A stretch of 45,124 bases of DNA from Streptomyces sp. Je 1-79 (GTDB taxonomy: Bacteria > Actinomycetota > Actinomycetes > Streptomycetales > Streptomycetaceae): assembly GCF_025195125.1 (NCBI RefSeq), contig NZ_JAMGSL010000020.1, forward strand, positions 72,649 through 117,772. The letters are read 5' to 3'. Position 1 is the first letter of the stretch. Each line of letters starts with the position of its first letter. The translations under genes were made by a program, and so were the position numbers. The notes beneath the pieces were generated by a model, which had not been told where the DNA came from, made no database searches, and was given only the letters and a program-made list of their open reading frames with translations. Positions 1 through 8,449 of this stretch are shown here, in pieces.

Positions 1-7
1 CCGCCGC

Positions 8-218
8 CTAGGGCGTGTTTCGAAAGTCCCGTCTGGCCGGGAACGCCTGGCACGCACTCCCCCGTAGCCCTTCGGGCACGGGAGGTGCCCCCACGCCGCG
101 TTGTCGGTCGTCGGCGCAGCCCGCTGCGCTCTCCTCCCTCCGCCTTGCGATCGCACGCACCAGACGCCCCCGGCCCCGCCCTTCGGGCGGACGACGCTAC
201 TTTCGAAACACGCCCTAG
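8..218. mobile_element. MITE-like element, type A ends
   Basis: This is a non-coding element of about 211 bp bounded by a perfect 20-bp terminal inverted repeat: CTAGGGCGTGTTTCGAAAGT at 8-27 and its exact reverse complement at 199-218. The ends include CTAG, which suggests a TA or CTAG target duplication. The interior holds short hairpins (GGGCAC/GTGCCC near 74-89; CGCCCTTCGGGCG near 178-190) and blocks shared with the repeats at 24758 and 44956: ACGCCTGGCACG at 43-54, CGCCGCGTTGTCG at 94-106 and CCTCCGCCTTGCGAT at 137-151. It has no transposase, so it would depend on one supplied in trans. The right end carries the TAG stop codon of the kinase/phosphatase gene. Confidence 0.85.
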
Positions 219-1132
219 AAGTTGCCGTAGTTGACCTGCCAGGTCGGCAGGCCCATGCGGCGCCAGAGGGCGACGACCCGGTCGCGGTCGTCGAGCGAGA
301 CCCGTACGGCGTACCGGTGACGGATGTGCGCGTCGAAGAGTTCGGCCTTGACGACGTCGTCGCCGCGGCCGTCGTCCCGGGCTCTCATCCACAGCTCGTC
401 GTACGGCACTTCGTGGCGCGCGAGCCACTCCTCGGTGAGGGCGCGGTGGTCCTCGCCGCGCCCTGACAGCAGCACGATCGTGTCGTTCTCGGCGCTGCGG
501 AAGGCGCGCAGCGCCCGGGCCACGGAGACGTTCAGCAGGTCGAGGTCACAGCGGGTGAAGTCGTACGGGCCACGGTCGCCGCGCAGCGCGAGCGTGCCGT
601 CGATGTCGCAGAGCACGGCGGAGGGGAGCGCCGGGTCGGGGACGTACGGCGCCGCGGTGGGCCGCTCGCTCAGCCACTCGGCGGTCAGCCGCCAGCCGCC
701 ACGGGTGGCCTTGGTGTGCTTGTCCGCGAGGATGCGGATGATCTCCTCGCCGACGGACCGCTCGCGCGCGGCGTCGCGGCGTACGCACTCCTCGACCGGT
801 ACGTCGGTGAAGTCGTGCACCACGAAGCGGGCGTCGAGGCCGACGACGGCCGCCTTCAGCCGCTTGGGGATGTGCGGGGTCAGGTGGGTGTTGTCGACGA
901 CGACGTCGAATCCGCCCTCGACGGCCGAGCGGACCGCCGCGTCCTGGATGTCGAGGACGGTCCGCTCGTGCGCGTGCGAGCGGCCGCGCTCGGGGGACGG
1001 GACGTCCAGCATGGTGCGCAGGTCGTCGAGGTTGACCCGCCGCATCCGGCCCTCGGCCTCGGCCTGCAGCCGTCGGGCGGCCGTGGTCTTCCCCGAGGCG
1101 GGCAGCCCGGTCATGAGGTGTACGTCGGGCAC
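215..1132 (-). CDS. T4 Pnkp-like polynucleotide 5'-kinase/3'-phosphatase
   Basis: Likely phosphorylates RNA 5'-OH ends and removes 3' or 2',3'-cyclic phosphate so that a ligase can seal the break. The 305 residues match T4 Pnkp (301) in length and domain order. The N-terminal kinase has a P-loop GLPASGKT at 9-16 and a DDLR segment at 37-40, corresponding to the T4 general base Asp35 and Arg38. The C-terminal HAD phosphatase has CDIDGTLA near 176-183, SGR at 224-226 and a late LDDRD acidic motif. It starts 3 nt after the RNA ligase gene stop, so the two are almost certainly co-transcribed. The stop codon TAG lies inside the CTAG end of the flanking MITE, so the original C-terminus may have been altered by the insertion. 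Confidence 0.9.
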   Translation of the reverse strand: MPDVHLMTGLPASGKTTAARRLQAEAEGRMRRVNLDDLRTMLDVPSPERGRSHAHERTVLDIQDAAVRSAVEGGFDVVVDNTHLTPHIPKRLKAAVVGLDARFVVHDFTDVPVEECVRRDAARERSVGEEIIRILADKHTKATRGGWRLTAEWLSERPTAAPYVPDPALPSAVLCDIDGTLALRGDRGPYDFTRCDLDLLNVSVARALRAFRSAENDTIVLLSGRGEDHRALTEEWLARHEVPYDELWMRARDDGRGDDVVKAELFDAHIRHRYAVRVSLDDRDRVVALWRRMGLPTWQVNYGNF

Positions 1133-1135
1133 GGG

Positions 1136-2356
1136 TCAGTTCTCCACATCGGTCGTGAACGGGTCTGATGCCTCGGGCCTGACGGCGCGCCAGACGAAGA
1201 GGTCGGTCGGCCGCCCGTCGAGGCGCAGGAACATGGCCGACCGGATGTCCGGGTCGACCGGCAGCGTCTTGACGGCCCGCGCGAAGGCGCCCCGGTCCGC
1301 GGCCAGGTGAGCGACGCACTTGTACGCCTCGTCGATGGCCGCTTCGCGGTCCGCGGCCTCGTCCTCCAGCCGGGCGATGACCCCCCGGACCCAGGCGTCG
1401 AACTCGTCCGGCACCTGCTCCAGGAGGGCGTCCAGCGGCCGGCCGCCCGCCGACTTGACGCCGCCGAGCTCGGCGACGGAGCATCCCAGGCCCTGCGCGA
1501 GGCGCTTGACGGACGTCCCCGCGAAGCGCTGGATGCCGTGGCTGCGCCAGATGTCCCGCTCGGTGACGCCGGTGAGCACCTTGTGGAGGCGTACGTACTC
1601 GCTCAGCTTGGCCTTCGCCCGCACGCCGGAGGCGTAGCGGAGCACGAACCCCTCCGCGTCCGTGCCGGTGGCCGCGTGCCCGCCGGGCAGGGTGTTCGAC
1701 TCGGTCAGGGCGAGCAGTTCGTCGAGCGGCATGGCGGGCCAGGTCCGTACGACGGATCCGATCTCCGTCCAGTCGGCGGCGGCCTCGGCGAGCGGGATCT
1801 CGCCGCCGTCCGGTCCGAAGGCGGCGAGCAGCACCAGGTCCCGCCGGTCTCCGTAGTCGACGACGATACGATTCTGCGGGTAGAGGATCTCGGCCAGGTA
1901 GGTGACGCCGGGGGTCAGGGCACCGGTGTCCCGGCCGTCGAGCCGGCGCTGCGCCCAGGTGGCCTGCGCGCTGATGAAGGACCCCTTGGACGCGACCTGC
2001 CAGCGGCCCGCGTAGTGGAAGATCACCGCGAGGCTGCCGTCGACCTTGTCGTAGACCTCGAACGGCTCGTCGGGCAGTGCGGGCGCGTAGGGCTGACCGG
2101 CCTCGTGCTCACCGATGTTGAAGAACTTGGGCAGGGGAAGCGCGACGATCTCACCGGTCGCGTCGTCGGCGACGAGCCCTCGGCAGCGCGTGGTCACCTG
2201 GTTCCAGATCCGCTCGTACTGGCACGCCCGCGTGTACGTGTAGATGGACAGCGGCAGTTCGGGGTGTGCCTTGCGCGTGACGTGCCCGGCGTCGATGGCC
2301 GCGGCCAGATCCTGCGCGGGCAGCAGCTCCTGGAGAGTCAGGTGTGCCTGGCTCAT
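1136..2356 (-). CDS. T4 Rnl1-like ATP-dependent RNA ligase
   Basis: Joins RNA 3'-OH and 5'-phosphate ends through a lysyl-AMP intermediate. The 406 residues carry the nucleotidyltransferase motifs in order: motif I KVDGS at 104-108 (Lys104 as the AMP acceptor), SKGSF near 123-127, YLAEILYP with NRIVVDY near 153-168 (motif III region), motif IV EGFV at 235-238 and motif V KAK at 248-250 followed by EYVRLHK, as in T4 Rnl1. T4 Rnl1 has 374 residues; the extra length is C-terminal. The start is preceded by AGGAGG about 5 nt upstream. With the downstream kinase/phosphatase it forms a two-gene repair operon. The target RNA is not shown by the sequence; tRNA cut in the anticodon loop is the T4 precedent. 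Confidence 0.9.
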   Translation of the reverse strand: MSQAHLTLQELLPAQDLAAAIDAGHVTRKAHPELPLSIYTYTRACQYERIWNQVTTRCRGLVADDATGEIVALPLPKFFNIGEHEAGQPYAPALPDEPFEVYDKVDGSLAVIFHYAGRWQVASKGSFISAQATWAQRRLDGRDTGALTPGVTYLAEILYPQNRIVVDYGDRRDLVLLAAFGPDGGEIPLAEAAADWTEIGSVVRTWPAMPLDELLALTESNTLPGGHAATGTDAEGFVLRYASGVRAKAKLSEYVRLHKVLTGVTERDIWRSHGIQRFAGTSVKRLAQGLGCSVAELGGVKSAGGRPLDALLEQVPDEFDAWVRGVIARLEDEAADREAAIDEAYKCVAHLAADRGAFARAVKTLPVDPDIRSAMFLRLDGRPTDLFVWRAVRPEASDPFTTDVEN

Positions 2357-2428
2357 GGGTTCCTCCTGGTCGGTGAGGGCCCATTCTCACCTGCGCAGAC
2401 GCCGGCCCGACACTGCTTTTCCGCACCG

Positions 2429-2470
2429 CCGCGAGGAGGGGTGCCGGTCGGCCGGCGCCCCTCCTCGCGG
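2429..2470 (-). terminator. Strong hairpin after the secreted-protein gene
   Basis: Two 19-nt arms (2429-2447 and 2452-2470) pair with a single mismatch around a 4-nt loop TCGG. The hairpin lies 20 nt beyond the stop of the minus-strand gene at 2490-2957 and just upstream of the RNA ligase gene, so it probably separates the two transcription units. There is no long U tract, as is usual in this group. Confidence 0.75.
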
Positions 2471-2489
2471 GTGGTGCGAGCCGGGTCGG

Positions 2490-2957
2490 TCAGCCCGGGA
2501 ACTTGACGTTGTCGTCGTCGGAGATCGGGTTGTTCATCACCCGCGTCGTGTGGCAGTACGAGACGGCGCCGTTGCTCACCTTGACCTTGCAGACCTCGAA
2601 GTAGGCGTAGTTGATCCATCCGCCGGGAGCGGCGTACGTCGTCCAGGAGGCGGTGTCCTGGCCCGTCGGGATGGTGCGCATCCGCCAGACGATCTTGCCG
2701 TTCTCGCCCCCCGTGATCAGCCGCGCCCCGATCGCGTAGCCGTCGGTCGCCTGGTCCCGCAGCGTGATCTTGACGGGGTCCAGCTTGTTCGGCCCGACCC
2801 GCCAGCCGATCTCGAAGCTTCCCGAGAACGAGAAGTCCGTCGCCTCGACCGAGTCTCCCGTGGTCGGGGTGGCGGCCGCGGCGGGCGTGGCGGCGAGCGG
2901 GACGAGCAGCGCGGCCATGGCCGTCGCGCAGGCAGCCAGAGTGTGCTTGAAACGCAC
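2490..2957 (-). CDS. Secreted hypothetical protein
   Basis: A 155-residue protein of unknown function. It has a clear Sec signal peptide: a basic start (RFKH), a hydrophobic stretch AACATAMAALLVPLA, and a likely cleavage after the alanine run near residue 28. The mature part is about 125 residues, rich in Gly, Thr, Trp and Tyr, with two cysteines (VCKVK and SYCHT) that could form a disulfide in a small beta-rich fold. The start is GTG, preceded by GGGGGA about 6 nt upstream. It stands alone with its own terminator hairpin, facing away from the ankyrin gene. I recognise no family. Confidence 0.8.
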   Translation of the reverse strand: MRFKHTLAACATAMAALLVPLAATPAAAATPTTGDSVEATDFSFSGSFEIGWRVGPNKLDPVKITLRDQATDGYAIGARLITGGENGKIVWRMRTIPTGQDTASWTTYAAPGGWINYAYFEVCKVKVSNGAVSYCHTTRVMNNPISDDDNVKFPG

Positions 2958-3193
2958 GAATCCCCCAAAAGAATGACCAGAGTTGGTCGTAGGTGATCAC
3001 TTTAACGGCAGGAGGAGGGTCAACCGATCGGATGACCCGGTGGTCCACCGGACGGTTCCCCGTGGAAACCCACTGGGCCGACCGCCGGCGGGCGCCGCCG
3101 GACGCACGATGGTGAGGAGAGCGGACCGACTGCCTCCGCCGACCGCAGGGGGCGACGTCCATGCTGCCGACAGCCGCGAGAAGGAGAACGTCC

Positions 3194-3817
3194 ATGGATC
3201 CGAAGGACCGGCTGCTGCTCGCGGCCGCCCAGCGCGGGGACACCGCGGGGATCGGTGCCGCGCTCGGTGCGGGTGCCCACGTCGAGTGCCGTGACGCGGA
3301 GCGCCGAACTCCTTTGCTTCTGGCCGCTCGGGCGGACCGGGTGGACGCCGCCGCGCTGCTGGTCGAGGCGGGCGCCGATCCCGACGCCCGGGACAGCCGG
3401 GCGGACACGCCGTGGCTGGTCACGGGGGTGACGGGCAGCGTGCGGATGATGCGCGTGCTGCTCCGCGCGAACCCCGACCTGACGCTCACCAACCGCTTCG
3501 GCGGGACCTCGCTCATCCCCGCCGCGGAGTGCGGCCATGTCGCGTACGTACGGGCCGTACTGCGCGAGACCGACATGGACGTCGACCACGTCAACCGGCT
3601 CGGGTGGACTGCCCTCCTGGAGGCGGTCATCCTCGGCGACGGCGGCCGTCCCCACGAGGAGATCGTCGAGCTGCTGATCACCGCCGGGGCGAACCCGCTG
3701 CTCGCGGACCACGACGGAACGACTCCCCTGGAACACGCGCGGCGGCGCGGTTTCGCCGGCATCGCCGGCCTGCTCGACGCCGCGTCGGCACGCGCCGGAC
3801 GGAAGGCCTCCCGATGA
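3194..3817 (+). CDS. Ankyrin-repeat protein
   Basis: A 207-residue protein made almost entirely of ankyrin repeats, recognised by recurring units such as TPLLLAARADRVDAAALLVE (about 36-55) and TTPLEHARRRGFAGIAGLLD near the C-terminus, with GADPDARD and GANPLLAD turns. Such proteins bind partner proteins and have no catalytic residues. I chose the ATG at 3194 because AAGGAG at 3181-3186 sits 7 nt upstream; an in-frame ATG at 3161 lacks a comparable site. Its stop overlaps the start of the lipoprotein gene by 4 nt (ATGA), so the two are translationally coupled and may act together, though one is cytoplasmic and the other surface-exposed. Confidence 0.85.
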   Translation: MDPKDRLLLAAAQRGDTAGIGAALGAGAHVECRDAERRTPLLLAARADRVDAAALLVEAGADPDARDSRADTPWLVTGVTGSVRMMRVLLRANPDLTLTNRFGGTSLIPAAECGHVAYVRAVLRETDMDVDHVNRLGWTALLEAVILGDGGRPHEEIVELLITAGANPLLADHDGTTPLEHARRRGFAGIAGLLDAASARAGRKASR

Positions 3818-4983
3818 GGCGGGCCGGGCGCCCGAGCACGCGAGCGCGGCTCCACGCGCGCGTGGCCGCGTCGGCCGCCGCGGTCGCGGGCGTCCTCGTG
3901 GGATGCGCGCCGAGCGGCGGCGCCGACGCCCCCTCGGAAGGCACCTCCGCCCCCGCCTCGGCACCGGTCTCCGCCCCCACGGCCTCTTCCGGGGCCGGTC
4001 CCGCGCGGACCCCCGAAGGAACCCTCCTCGTCGCCGACTTCGGCTCCGACACCGTCACCTTCGTCGACCCCGGACGGGGCCCGCTCGGCTCCGTCGAGGT
4101 GGGGACCGCCCCGTACGGCCTGGCGGTCGGCGCCGACGGGCGCGCCTGGGTGGCCACCGCGGAGGGCGTCGCCGTCGTCGACACCCGCGCCCGCGAACGG
4201 CTCGCCCTCATCCCGTACGAGACCGACACCGGTCCCGTCACCACCGGCGAGTACCGGGGCGGCGGCATGGGGGTCGCCCTCTCCCCCGACGGCAGTCGGG
4301 TCTACGTCGGCGTCAACGTCCCCGGCGGGAACGGCACCCTGGAGGTCATCGACGCCGGGAGCCGCGAGGTGACCGCCGCGGTCCCCGTGGGCCGGCGCCC
4401 CTTCGACGTCGACGTGGCGCGGGACGGCTCCGAGGTGTACGCGACGAACCACGACTCCTTCGACGTGACGGTCGTCCGGGCGGACACGCTCGATCCTCGT
4501 CGTATCGAGGTGGCCCCGTACGGCACCGAGGGCGGTCTCGGCTCATGGCTCAAGCCGCACTACACGGCCGTACGGCCTTCGGACGGCAAGCTGCTGCTCC
4601 CCTTCGAAGGCGAACGGCTCGCGGTGGTCGACCCGCGGACCGGCCGCTCGGAGATCGCGCCGATGACCGCGAACACCCATCAGCACGGCGCCACGACCAC
4701 CCCCGACGGAAGGCTGTTCGTCGTCGGGACGGGCCCGATCGACCCCGACGAGGACGGGGGCCCCTCACTGACGGTCCGGGCGCCCGACGGCTCCGAGCGG
4801 GTCTACCCGCTGGAGGGTCCGCACGAGGACGTCGCCGTGTCGCAGGACGGCCGTACCGCGTACGTCACGGGCGGCTTCACCCGTGACGGCTGGTGGGACG
4901 GCATCACGGTCGTCGACCTGCCGACCGGCGAGACACAGCGGCTCGCCGCGGGCGAACGACCGCTCGGCGTCGCGGTCCTGTAG
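3814..4983 (+). CDS. Beta-propeller (YVTN-type) surface lipoprotein
   Basis: A 389-residue predicted lipoprotein. The N-terminus is arginine-rich (RRAGRPSTRARLHARV), followed by a hydrophobic stretch and a lipobox LVGC, after which comes a Ser/Pro/Ala linker. The rest is a seven-bladed-type propeller with repeated GVALSPDGSRVYVGV, VARDGSEVYATNH and AVSQDGRTAYVTG units typical of YVTN/NHL-like families. It probably sits on the outer face of the membrane as a binding scaffold; no enzyme motif is visible. The start overlaps the ankyrin stop (ATGA), so I take 3814 rather than the longer upstream frame. Confidence 0.85.
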   Translation: MRRAGRPSTRARLHARVAASAAAVAGVLVGCAPSGGADAPSEGTSAPASAPVSAPTASSGAGPARTPEGTLLVADFGSDTVTFVDPGRGPLGSVEVGTAPYGLAVGADGRAWVATAEGVAVVDTRARERLALIPYETDTGPVTTGEYRGGGMGVALSPDGSRVYVGVNVPGGNGTLEVIDAGSREVTAAVPVGRRPFDVDVARDGSEVYATNHDSFDVTVVRADTLDPRRIEVAPYGTEGGLGSWLKPHYTAVRPSDGKLLLPFEGERLAVVDPRTGRSEIAPMTANTHQHGATTTPDGRLFVVGTGPIDPDEDGGPSLTVRAPDGSERVYPLEGPHEDVAVSQDGRTAYVTGGFTRDGWWDGITVVDLPTGETQRLAAGERPLGVAVL

Positions 4984-4996
4984 ACCCTGGGGACCG

Positions 4997-5016
4997 CGGG
5001 GCCCGGCCGGGCCCCG
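4997..5016 (+). terminator. GC palindrome after the lipoprotein gene
   Basis: A perfect 20-bp palindrome (core GGGGCCCGG/CCGGGCCCC) lies 14 nt after the stop of the propeller lipoprotein gene. It is likely a transcription terminator without a U tract; function is inferred from position. Confidence 0.5.
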
Positions 5017-5191
5017 GCATCGCGGCATCCGTGCCCACCGCCGCCCGCTCGGCAGCGCGGCCCCGTGCCCCTCGGCATCGCGGGCCCATAGGCCCCTCGG
5101 TGCTGCCGGCCCGTAAGCGGGCCGTTCCGCTCCGATCGTGGTACACCACCCCCCGAAGACATCCCCGCCCGCTCATCGAGGAGTTCCCGCC

Positions 5192-6406
5192 GTGGCCCCG
5201 AACACTTCGCCCGTCGTCACCGTCTTCCGCGACGTCCGTCCCTGGGGCGGTCCGCAGGCCGACCTGATCGCCGTGGACGGCGTACTGGCCGAGGCGGACG
5301 CGGTCCCGGAGGGCGTCGACGTGGAGTACGTGGACGGGCGCGGCCGGCTGGCCCTGCCCACCCTCGTCGACGCGCACCTCCACCCGGACAAGACGACGTG
5401 GGGCGAGCCCTGGCACAGTCGGCGTCCGGCGCGCGGCATCGCCGCGTACGTCGAGGGCGACGTGGAGCTGTACCGCGCGCAGCGCACGCCCCTCGCCGAG
5501 CGGGCGCTGCGGCTGATGTCGCACGCCGCGGCACTGGGCACGCGGGCGATGCGGGCGCATGCCGACGTCGCCCCTGCGTACGGCCTCGAAGGCGTCGAGG
5601 CACTGGCCGCCGCGCGGGAGAAGCTGCGCGGTGTCGTGGACGTCGAGGCGGTCGCCTTCCCCCAGCACGGGGTGGGGCGTACGCCGGGCGTGGCCGAGCT
5701 CCTGGAGGAGGCGGCGGCCGGCGGACTCGTGTCGCACATCGGGGGCATCGACCCGGCCGGCTTCGATCTCGACGGCGCTGGACGCGACGGCGGTCAGCTC
5801 GACACCGTCTTCGGCATCGCGGAGCGCCACGGCCTGGGCCTCGACATCCACCTCCACGACACCGGCGAGCAGGGGCTCGCGCCCCTGCGGGACATCGCCG
5901 CCCGCACCAGGGCGCTGGGCCTGCGGGGCAGGGTCAACGTGGGGCACGCGTTCGCGGTGGCCGAACTTTCCGGCCGCGAGCTGGACGAGATCGCGGACGT
6001 CCTCGCGGACGCCGGGGTCTCGCTGACCACGGTCGCCCTGTCGGTGAAGACCGTGCTCCCCTTCCGGCGCCTCGCCGAGCGCGGGGTCCGGGTCGGTCTC
6101 GGTTCGGACGGCGTACGGGACAACTGGAGCCCGTTCGGCAACGCGGACATGCTGCACCGCGCCTGGCTGGCGGGCTGGGCGCTGGACGTCCGGCTGGACG
6201 AGGAGCTGGAGGCCTGCTTCCGGCTTGCCTCGGACAGCGGCGCGGATCTCCTCGGTCTTCCGCGCGCCGACCTCCAGGCCGGCTCCCCGGCCGACTTCAT
6301 GCTGGTGGAGGGCGAGTGCGTGGCCCAGGTCGTGGTCGACCAGCCGCGCCGGGACCTGGTGGTGCGCGCGGGGCGCGTGGTGGCGAGGGACGGGCAGCTG
6401 CTCTGA
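5192..6406 (+). CDS. Amidohydrolase, cytosine-deaminase-like
   Basis: A metal-dependent amidohydrolase of the CodA/cytosine deaminase group (404 residues). Metal and catalytic motifs are in order: DAHLH near 60-64, HLHDTGE in the centre (equivalent to the HxxE of E. coli CodA), GHAF for the third His, and GSDGVRDNWSPFG for the late Asp and substrate loop. E. coli CodA ends this block HDDVFDPWYPLG, so the active site is similar but the deaminated substrate could differ. I chose the GTG at 5192 because GAGGAG at 5178-5183 is 8 nt upstream; an in-frame ATG at 5138 would add 18 residues. It appears monocistronic; no permease gene is adjacent. Confidence 0.82.
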   Translation: MAPNTSPVVTVFRDVRPWGGPQADLIAVDGVLAEADAVPEGVDVEYVDGRGRLALPTLVDAHLHPDKTTWGEPWHSRRPARGIAAYVEGDVELYRAQRTPLAERALRLMSHAAALGTRAMRAHADVAPAYGLEGVEALAAAREKLRGVVDVEAVAFPQHGVGRTPGVAELLEEAAAGGLVSHIGGIDPAGFDLDGAGRDGGQLDTVFGIAERHGLGLDIHLHDTGEQGLAPLRDIAARTRALGLRGRVNVGHAFAVAELSGRELDEIADVLADAGVSLTTVALSVKTVLPFRRLAERGVRVGLGSDGVRDNWSPFGNADMLHRAWLAGWALDVRLDEELEACFRLASDSGADLLGLPRADLQAGSPADFMLVEGECVAQVVVDQPRRDLVVRAGRVVARDGQLL

Positions 6407-6477
6407 CGTGGCGGCCTCCGTCCGGACGCCGGGAACTGGATCTTGCGTGACGGCGTCCCTCCCCCGAAGGGGGTCAT

Positions 6478-7416
6478 GTGGAGGGGACACGTAGAAGGCG
6501 CGGGCTGTTCACGGCGGTCGCCGTCGCCGTCGGCGGCGGACTGCTTCTGGCGCACCCGTGGGTGCCCGGGCTGCCCGGCCATGTGATGAGTCTGGTGGAG
6601 ACCTTCCTGCCCTGGCTCGGTCTCGCCGTGCCCGTCGGTCTGATCGTCGCCGCCGTGCGCCGCTCGGTCGTCGCGGCGCTGGTGTGCGTGGTCGTCGGCG
6701 CCGTCTGGCTGGGGGTCTTCCGGGAGGCGCTGGGGTCGCCCGAGACCTCCCGGGCGTACGACCTGACGGTCGTCCAGCACAACGTGAGCGACGAGAACAC
6801 CAGCCCGTCCCGCGTCGCGCGGATCCTTCTCGGTCCCGACCCCGATGTCGTCGCCCTCCAGGAGCTGACGCCTACGAGCCTGCCCGCGTTCCGTGTCGTT
6901 CTCGCACCCACGCATCCGCATCACGCGACGGTGGGGACGGTGGGGCTGTGGTCGAAGTACCCGCTGACGGACGTCGAGCGCGTCGACCTCAAGCCGGCGG
7001 AGGTGGCCCCCGGCTGGGAGCGGGGCATGCGGGCTGTCGTACGGAGCCCGCACGGGCCGGTGACGACGTACGTGGCGCATCTGCCGTCGGTCAGGATCCG
7101 GGCCACTCAGGGCTACGCGACCGCGTGGCGCGACGAGAGCGCCGTCCGGCTCGGCCGGGCGTTGGCGGCCGACAGGTCCGCCGCGGTGCTGGTCCTCGGT
7201 GATCTCAACGGCACGGTCGACGACCGGGGCCTGGATCCCGTCCTCTCCCAGGTGCGGGGCGACCGCTCCGCGTTCGCCTTCAGCTGGCCCGCGAGCCTGC
7301 CCCTCGCCCGGATCGACCACGTCCTGGCGCGCGGGGATGCCGAGGTCGGCGGCACGTGGACGCTGCCCGGCACGGGCAGCGACCACCTTCCCGTGGCCGC
7401 GCGCGTACGGCGTTGA
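6478..7416 (+). CDS. Membrane-anchored endonuclease/exonuclease/phosphatase family protein
   Basis: A 312-residue protein with three N-terminal hydrophobic segments (about 11-25, 43-60 and 64-80) followed by an EEP domain. Family motifs are VVALQEL (metal-binding Glu), VTTYVAHLPS, VLGDLNGTVDD (GDxN), RIDHVL and GSDHLPV (catalytic Asp-His). The active site should face outside. EEP proteins include nucleases and phospholipid or inositol phosphatases, and the substrate cannot be told from sequence. The GTG start follows AAGGGGG 4-5 nt upstream. Confidence 0.82.
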   Translation: MEGTRRRRGLFTAVAVAVGGGLLLAHPWVPGLPGHVMSLVETFLPWLGLAVPVGLIVAAVRRSVVAALVCVVVGAVWLGVFREALGSPETSRAYDLTVVQHNVSDENTSPSRVARILLGPDPDVVALQELTPTSLPAFRVVLAPTHPHHATVGTVGLWSKYPLTDVERVDLKPAEVAPGWERGMRAVVRSPHGPVTTYVAHLPSVRIRATQGYATAWRDESAVRLGRALAADRSAAVLVLGDLNGTVDDRGLDPVLSQVRGDRSAFAFSWPASLPLARIDHVLARGDAEVGGTWTLPGTGSDHLPVAARVRR

Positions 7417-7684
7417 GGGCGGGCCCCGGAGTCCCGGCCCGCCCCGCGTCATCCGGTCGGTCGCCCAGGGTTGCCCCGTCCGCCCGGCGCCGAGGCGGCT
7501 GGTCGGATGGCGTGGGCCCCGGACCGCGGCACCACGCCGCGCGGAGACGGCCGATGCCGGAGGGCGGGCCGTCAGGCAACCGGCCCAGCTCCACGAGCGC
7601 CCGGGGCAAAGGCCTGGTGAGCTGTACTGGGAGATCTCCGGTGCCCTCACATCCGAACTCCCGGAGCGTATGGAGGAGGATTCC

Positions 7685-8401
7685 GTGCCGGACTCAACGA
7701 CGTCGTACGCCGACCTGCGCGCCCTGGTGATCAACTGCACCCTGAAACGTTCCCCAGAGCGCAGCCATACACAGGGGCTGATCGACATCAGCACCGGAAT
7801 CATGGAGCGCCAGGGCGTGCAGGTCGAGGTGCTCAGGGCGGTGGACATCGACATCGCGACCGGTGTGTGGCCCGACATGACGGAGCACGGGTGGGAGACG
7901 GACGAGTGGCCCGTCATCTACTCGAAGGTAATGGCCGCGGACATCCTGACCCTGACGGGGCCTGTGTGGCTGGGAGACAACTCCTCAGTCATGAAGAAGG
8001 TGATCGAGCGTCTGTACGCCTGCTCGTCGATCCTCAACGAGCGCGGCCAGTACGCCTACTACGGTCGTGTGGGCGGCTGCCTGATCACCGGCAACGAGGA
8101 CGGCGCCAAGCACTGCGCGATGAACGTCCTCTACAGCCTCCAGCACCTCGGATACGTCATTCCGCCGCAGGCGGACGCGGGCTGGGTCGGCGAGGCCGGC
8201 CCGGGCCCGTCGTACCTCGACCCCGGCTCCGGCGGGCCGGACAACGACTTCACGAACCGCAACGCGACCTTCATGACCTGGAACCAGCTCCACCTGGCGA
8301 GGATGCTGAAGGACACGGGCGGCATCCCCGCCCACGGAAACCAGCGCTCCGAGTGGGACGCCGGCTGCCGGTTCGACTTCGAGAACCCCGAGCACCGTTG
8401 A
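7685..8401 (+). CDS. Flavodoxin-fold NAD(P)H-dependent FMN reductase family protein
   Basis: A 238-residue flavodoxin-like protein. Family features are the N-terminal strand LRALVINCTLKRSPERSHT (phosphate-binding loop for FMN), ADILTLTGPVWLGDNSSVMKKVIER (typical of NADPH:FMN reductase and WrbA-like proteins) and GGCLITGNEDGAKHC. It probably reduces quinones or other small acceptors using FMN. I choose the GTG at 7685 because GGAGGAGGA at 7672-7680 lies just upstream; an in-frame ATG at 7670 would overlap that site. About 250 nt without a gene precede it. Downstream it converges with a broken STAS gene. Confidence 0.8.
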   Translation: MPDSTTSYADLRALVINCTLKRSPERSHTQGLIDISTGIMERQGVQVEVLRAVDIDIATGVWPDMTEHGWETDEWPVIYSKVMAADILTLTGPVWLGDNSSVMKKVIERLYACSSILNERGQYAYYGRVGGCLITGNEDGAKHCAMNVLYSLQHLGYVIPPQADAGWVGEAGPGPSYLDPGSGGPDNDFTNRNATFMTWNQLHLARMLKDTGGIPAHGNQRSEWDAGCRFDFENPEHR

Positions 8402-8449
8402 GTGCGGGCCGGAACGGTCGGAGATCCGGTGGAAGTCAGCTCCGGACCT

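Noticed and set aside
15..218. Small coding frames within the MITE
   Set aside because: They are part of the terminal repeat and hairpin structure; no protein pattern.
2353..4452. Very long open frame on the minus strand
   Set aside because: It is antisense to the ankyrin and lipoprotein genes, has no Shine-Dalgarno site and a composition typical of GC-bias shadows.
7417..7684. Gene in the stretch before the flavodoxin-like gene
   Set aside because: Frames there are shadows; no Shine-Dalgarno site or family pattern was seen.
5794..7917. Long minus-strand frame
   Set aside because: Antisense to the amidohydrolase and EEP genes and without a start signal.
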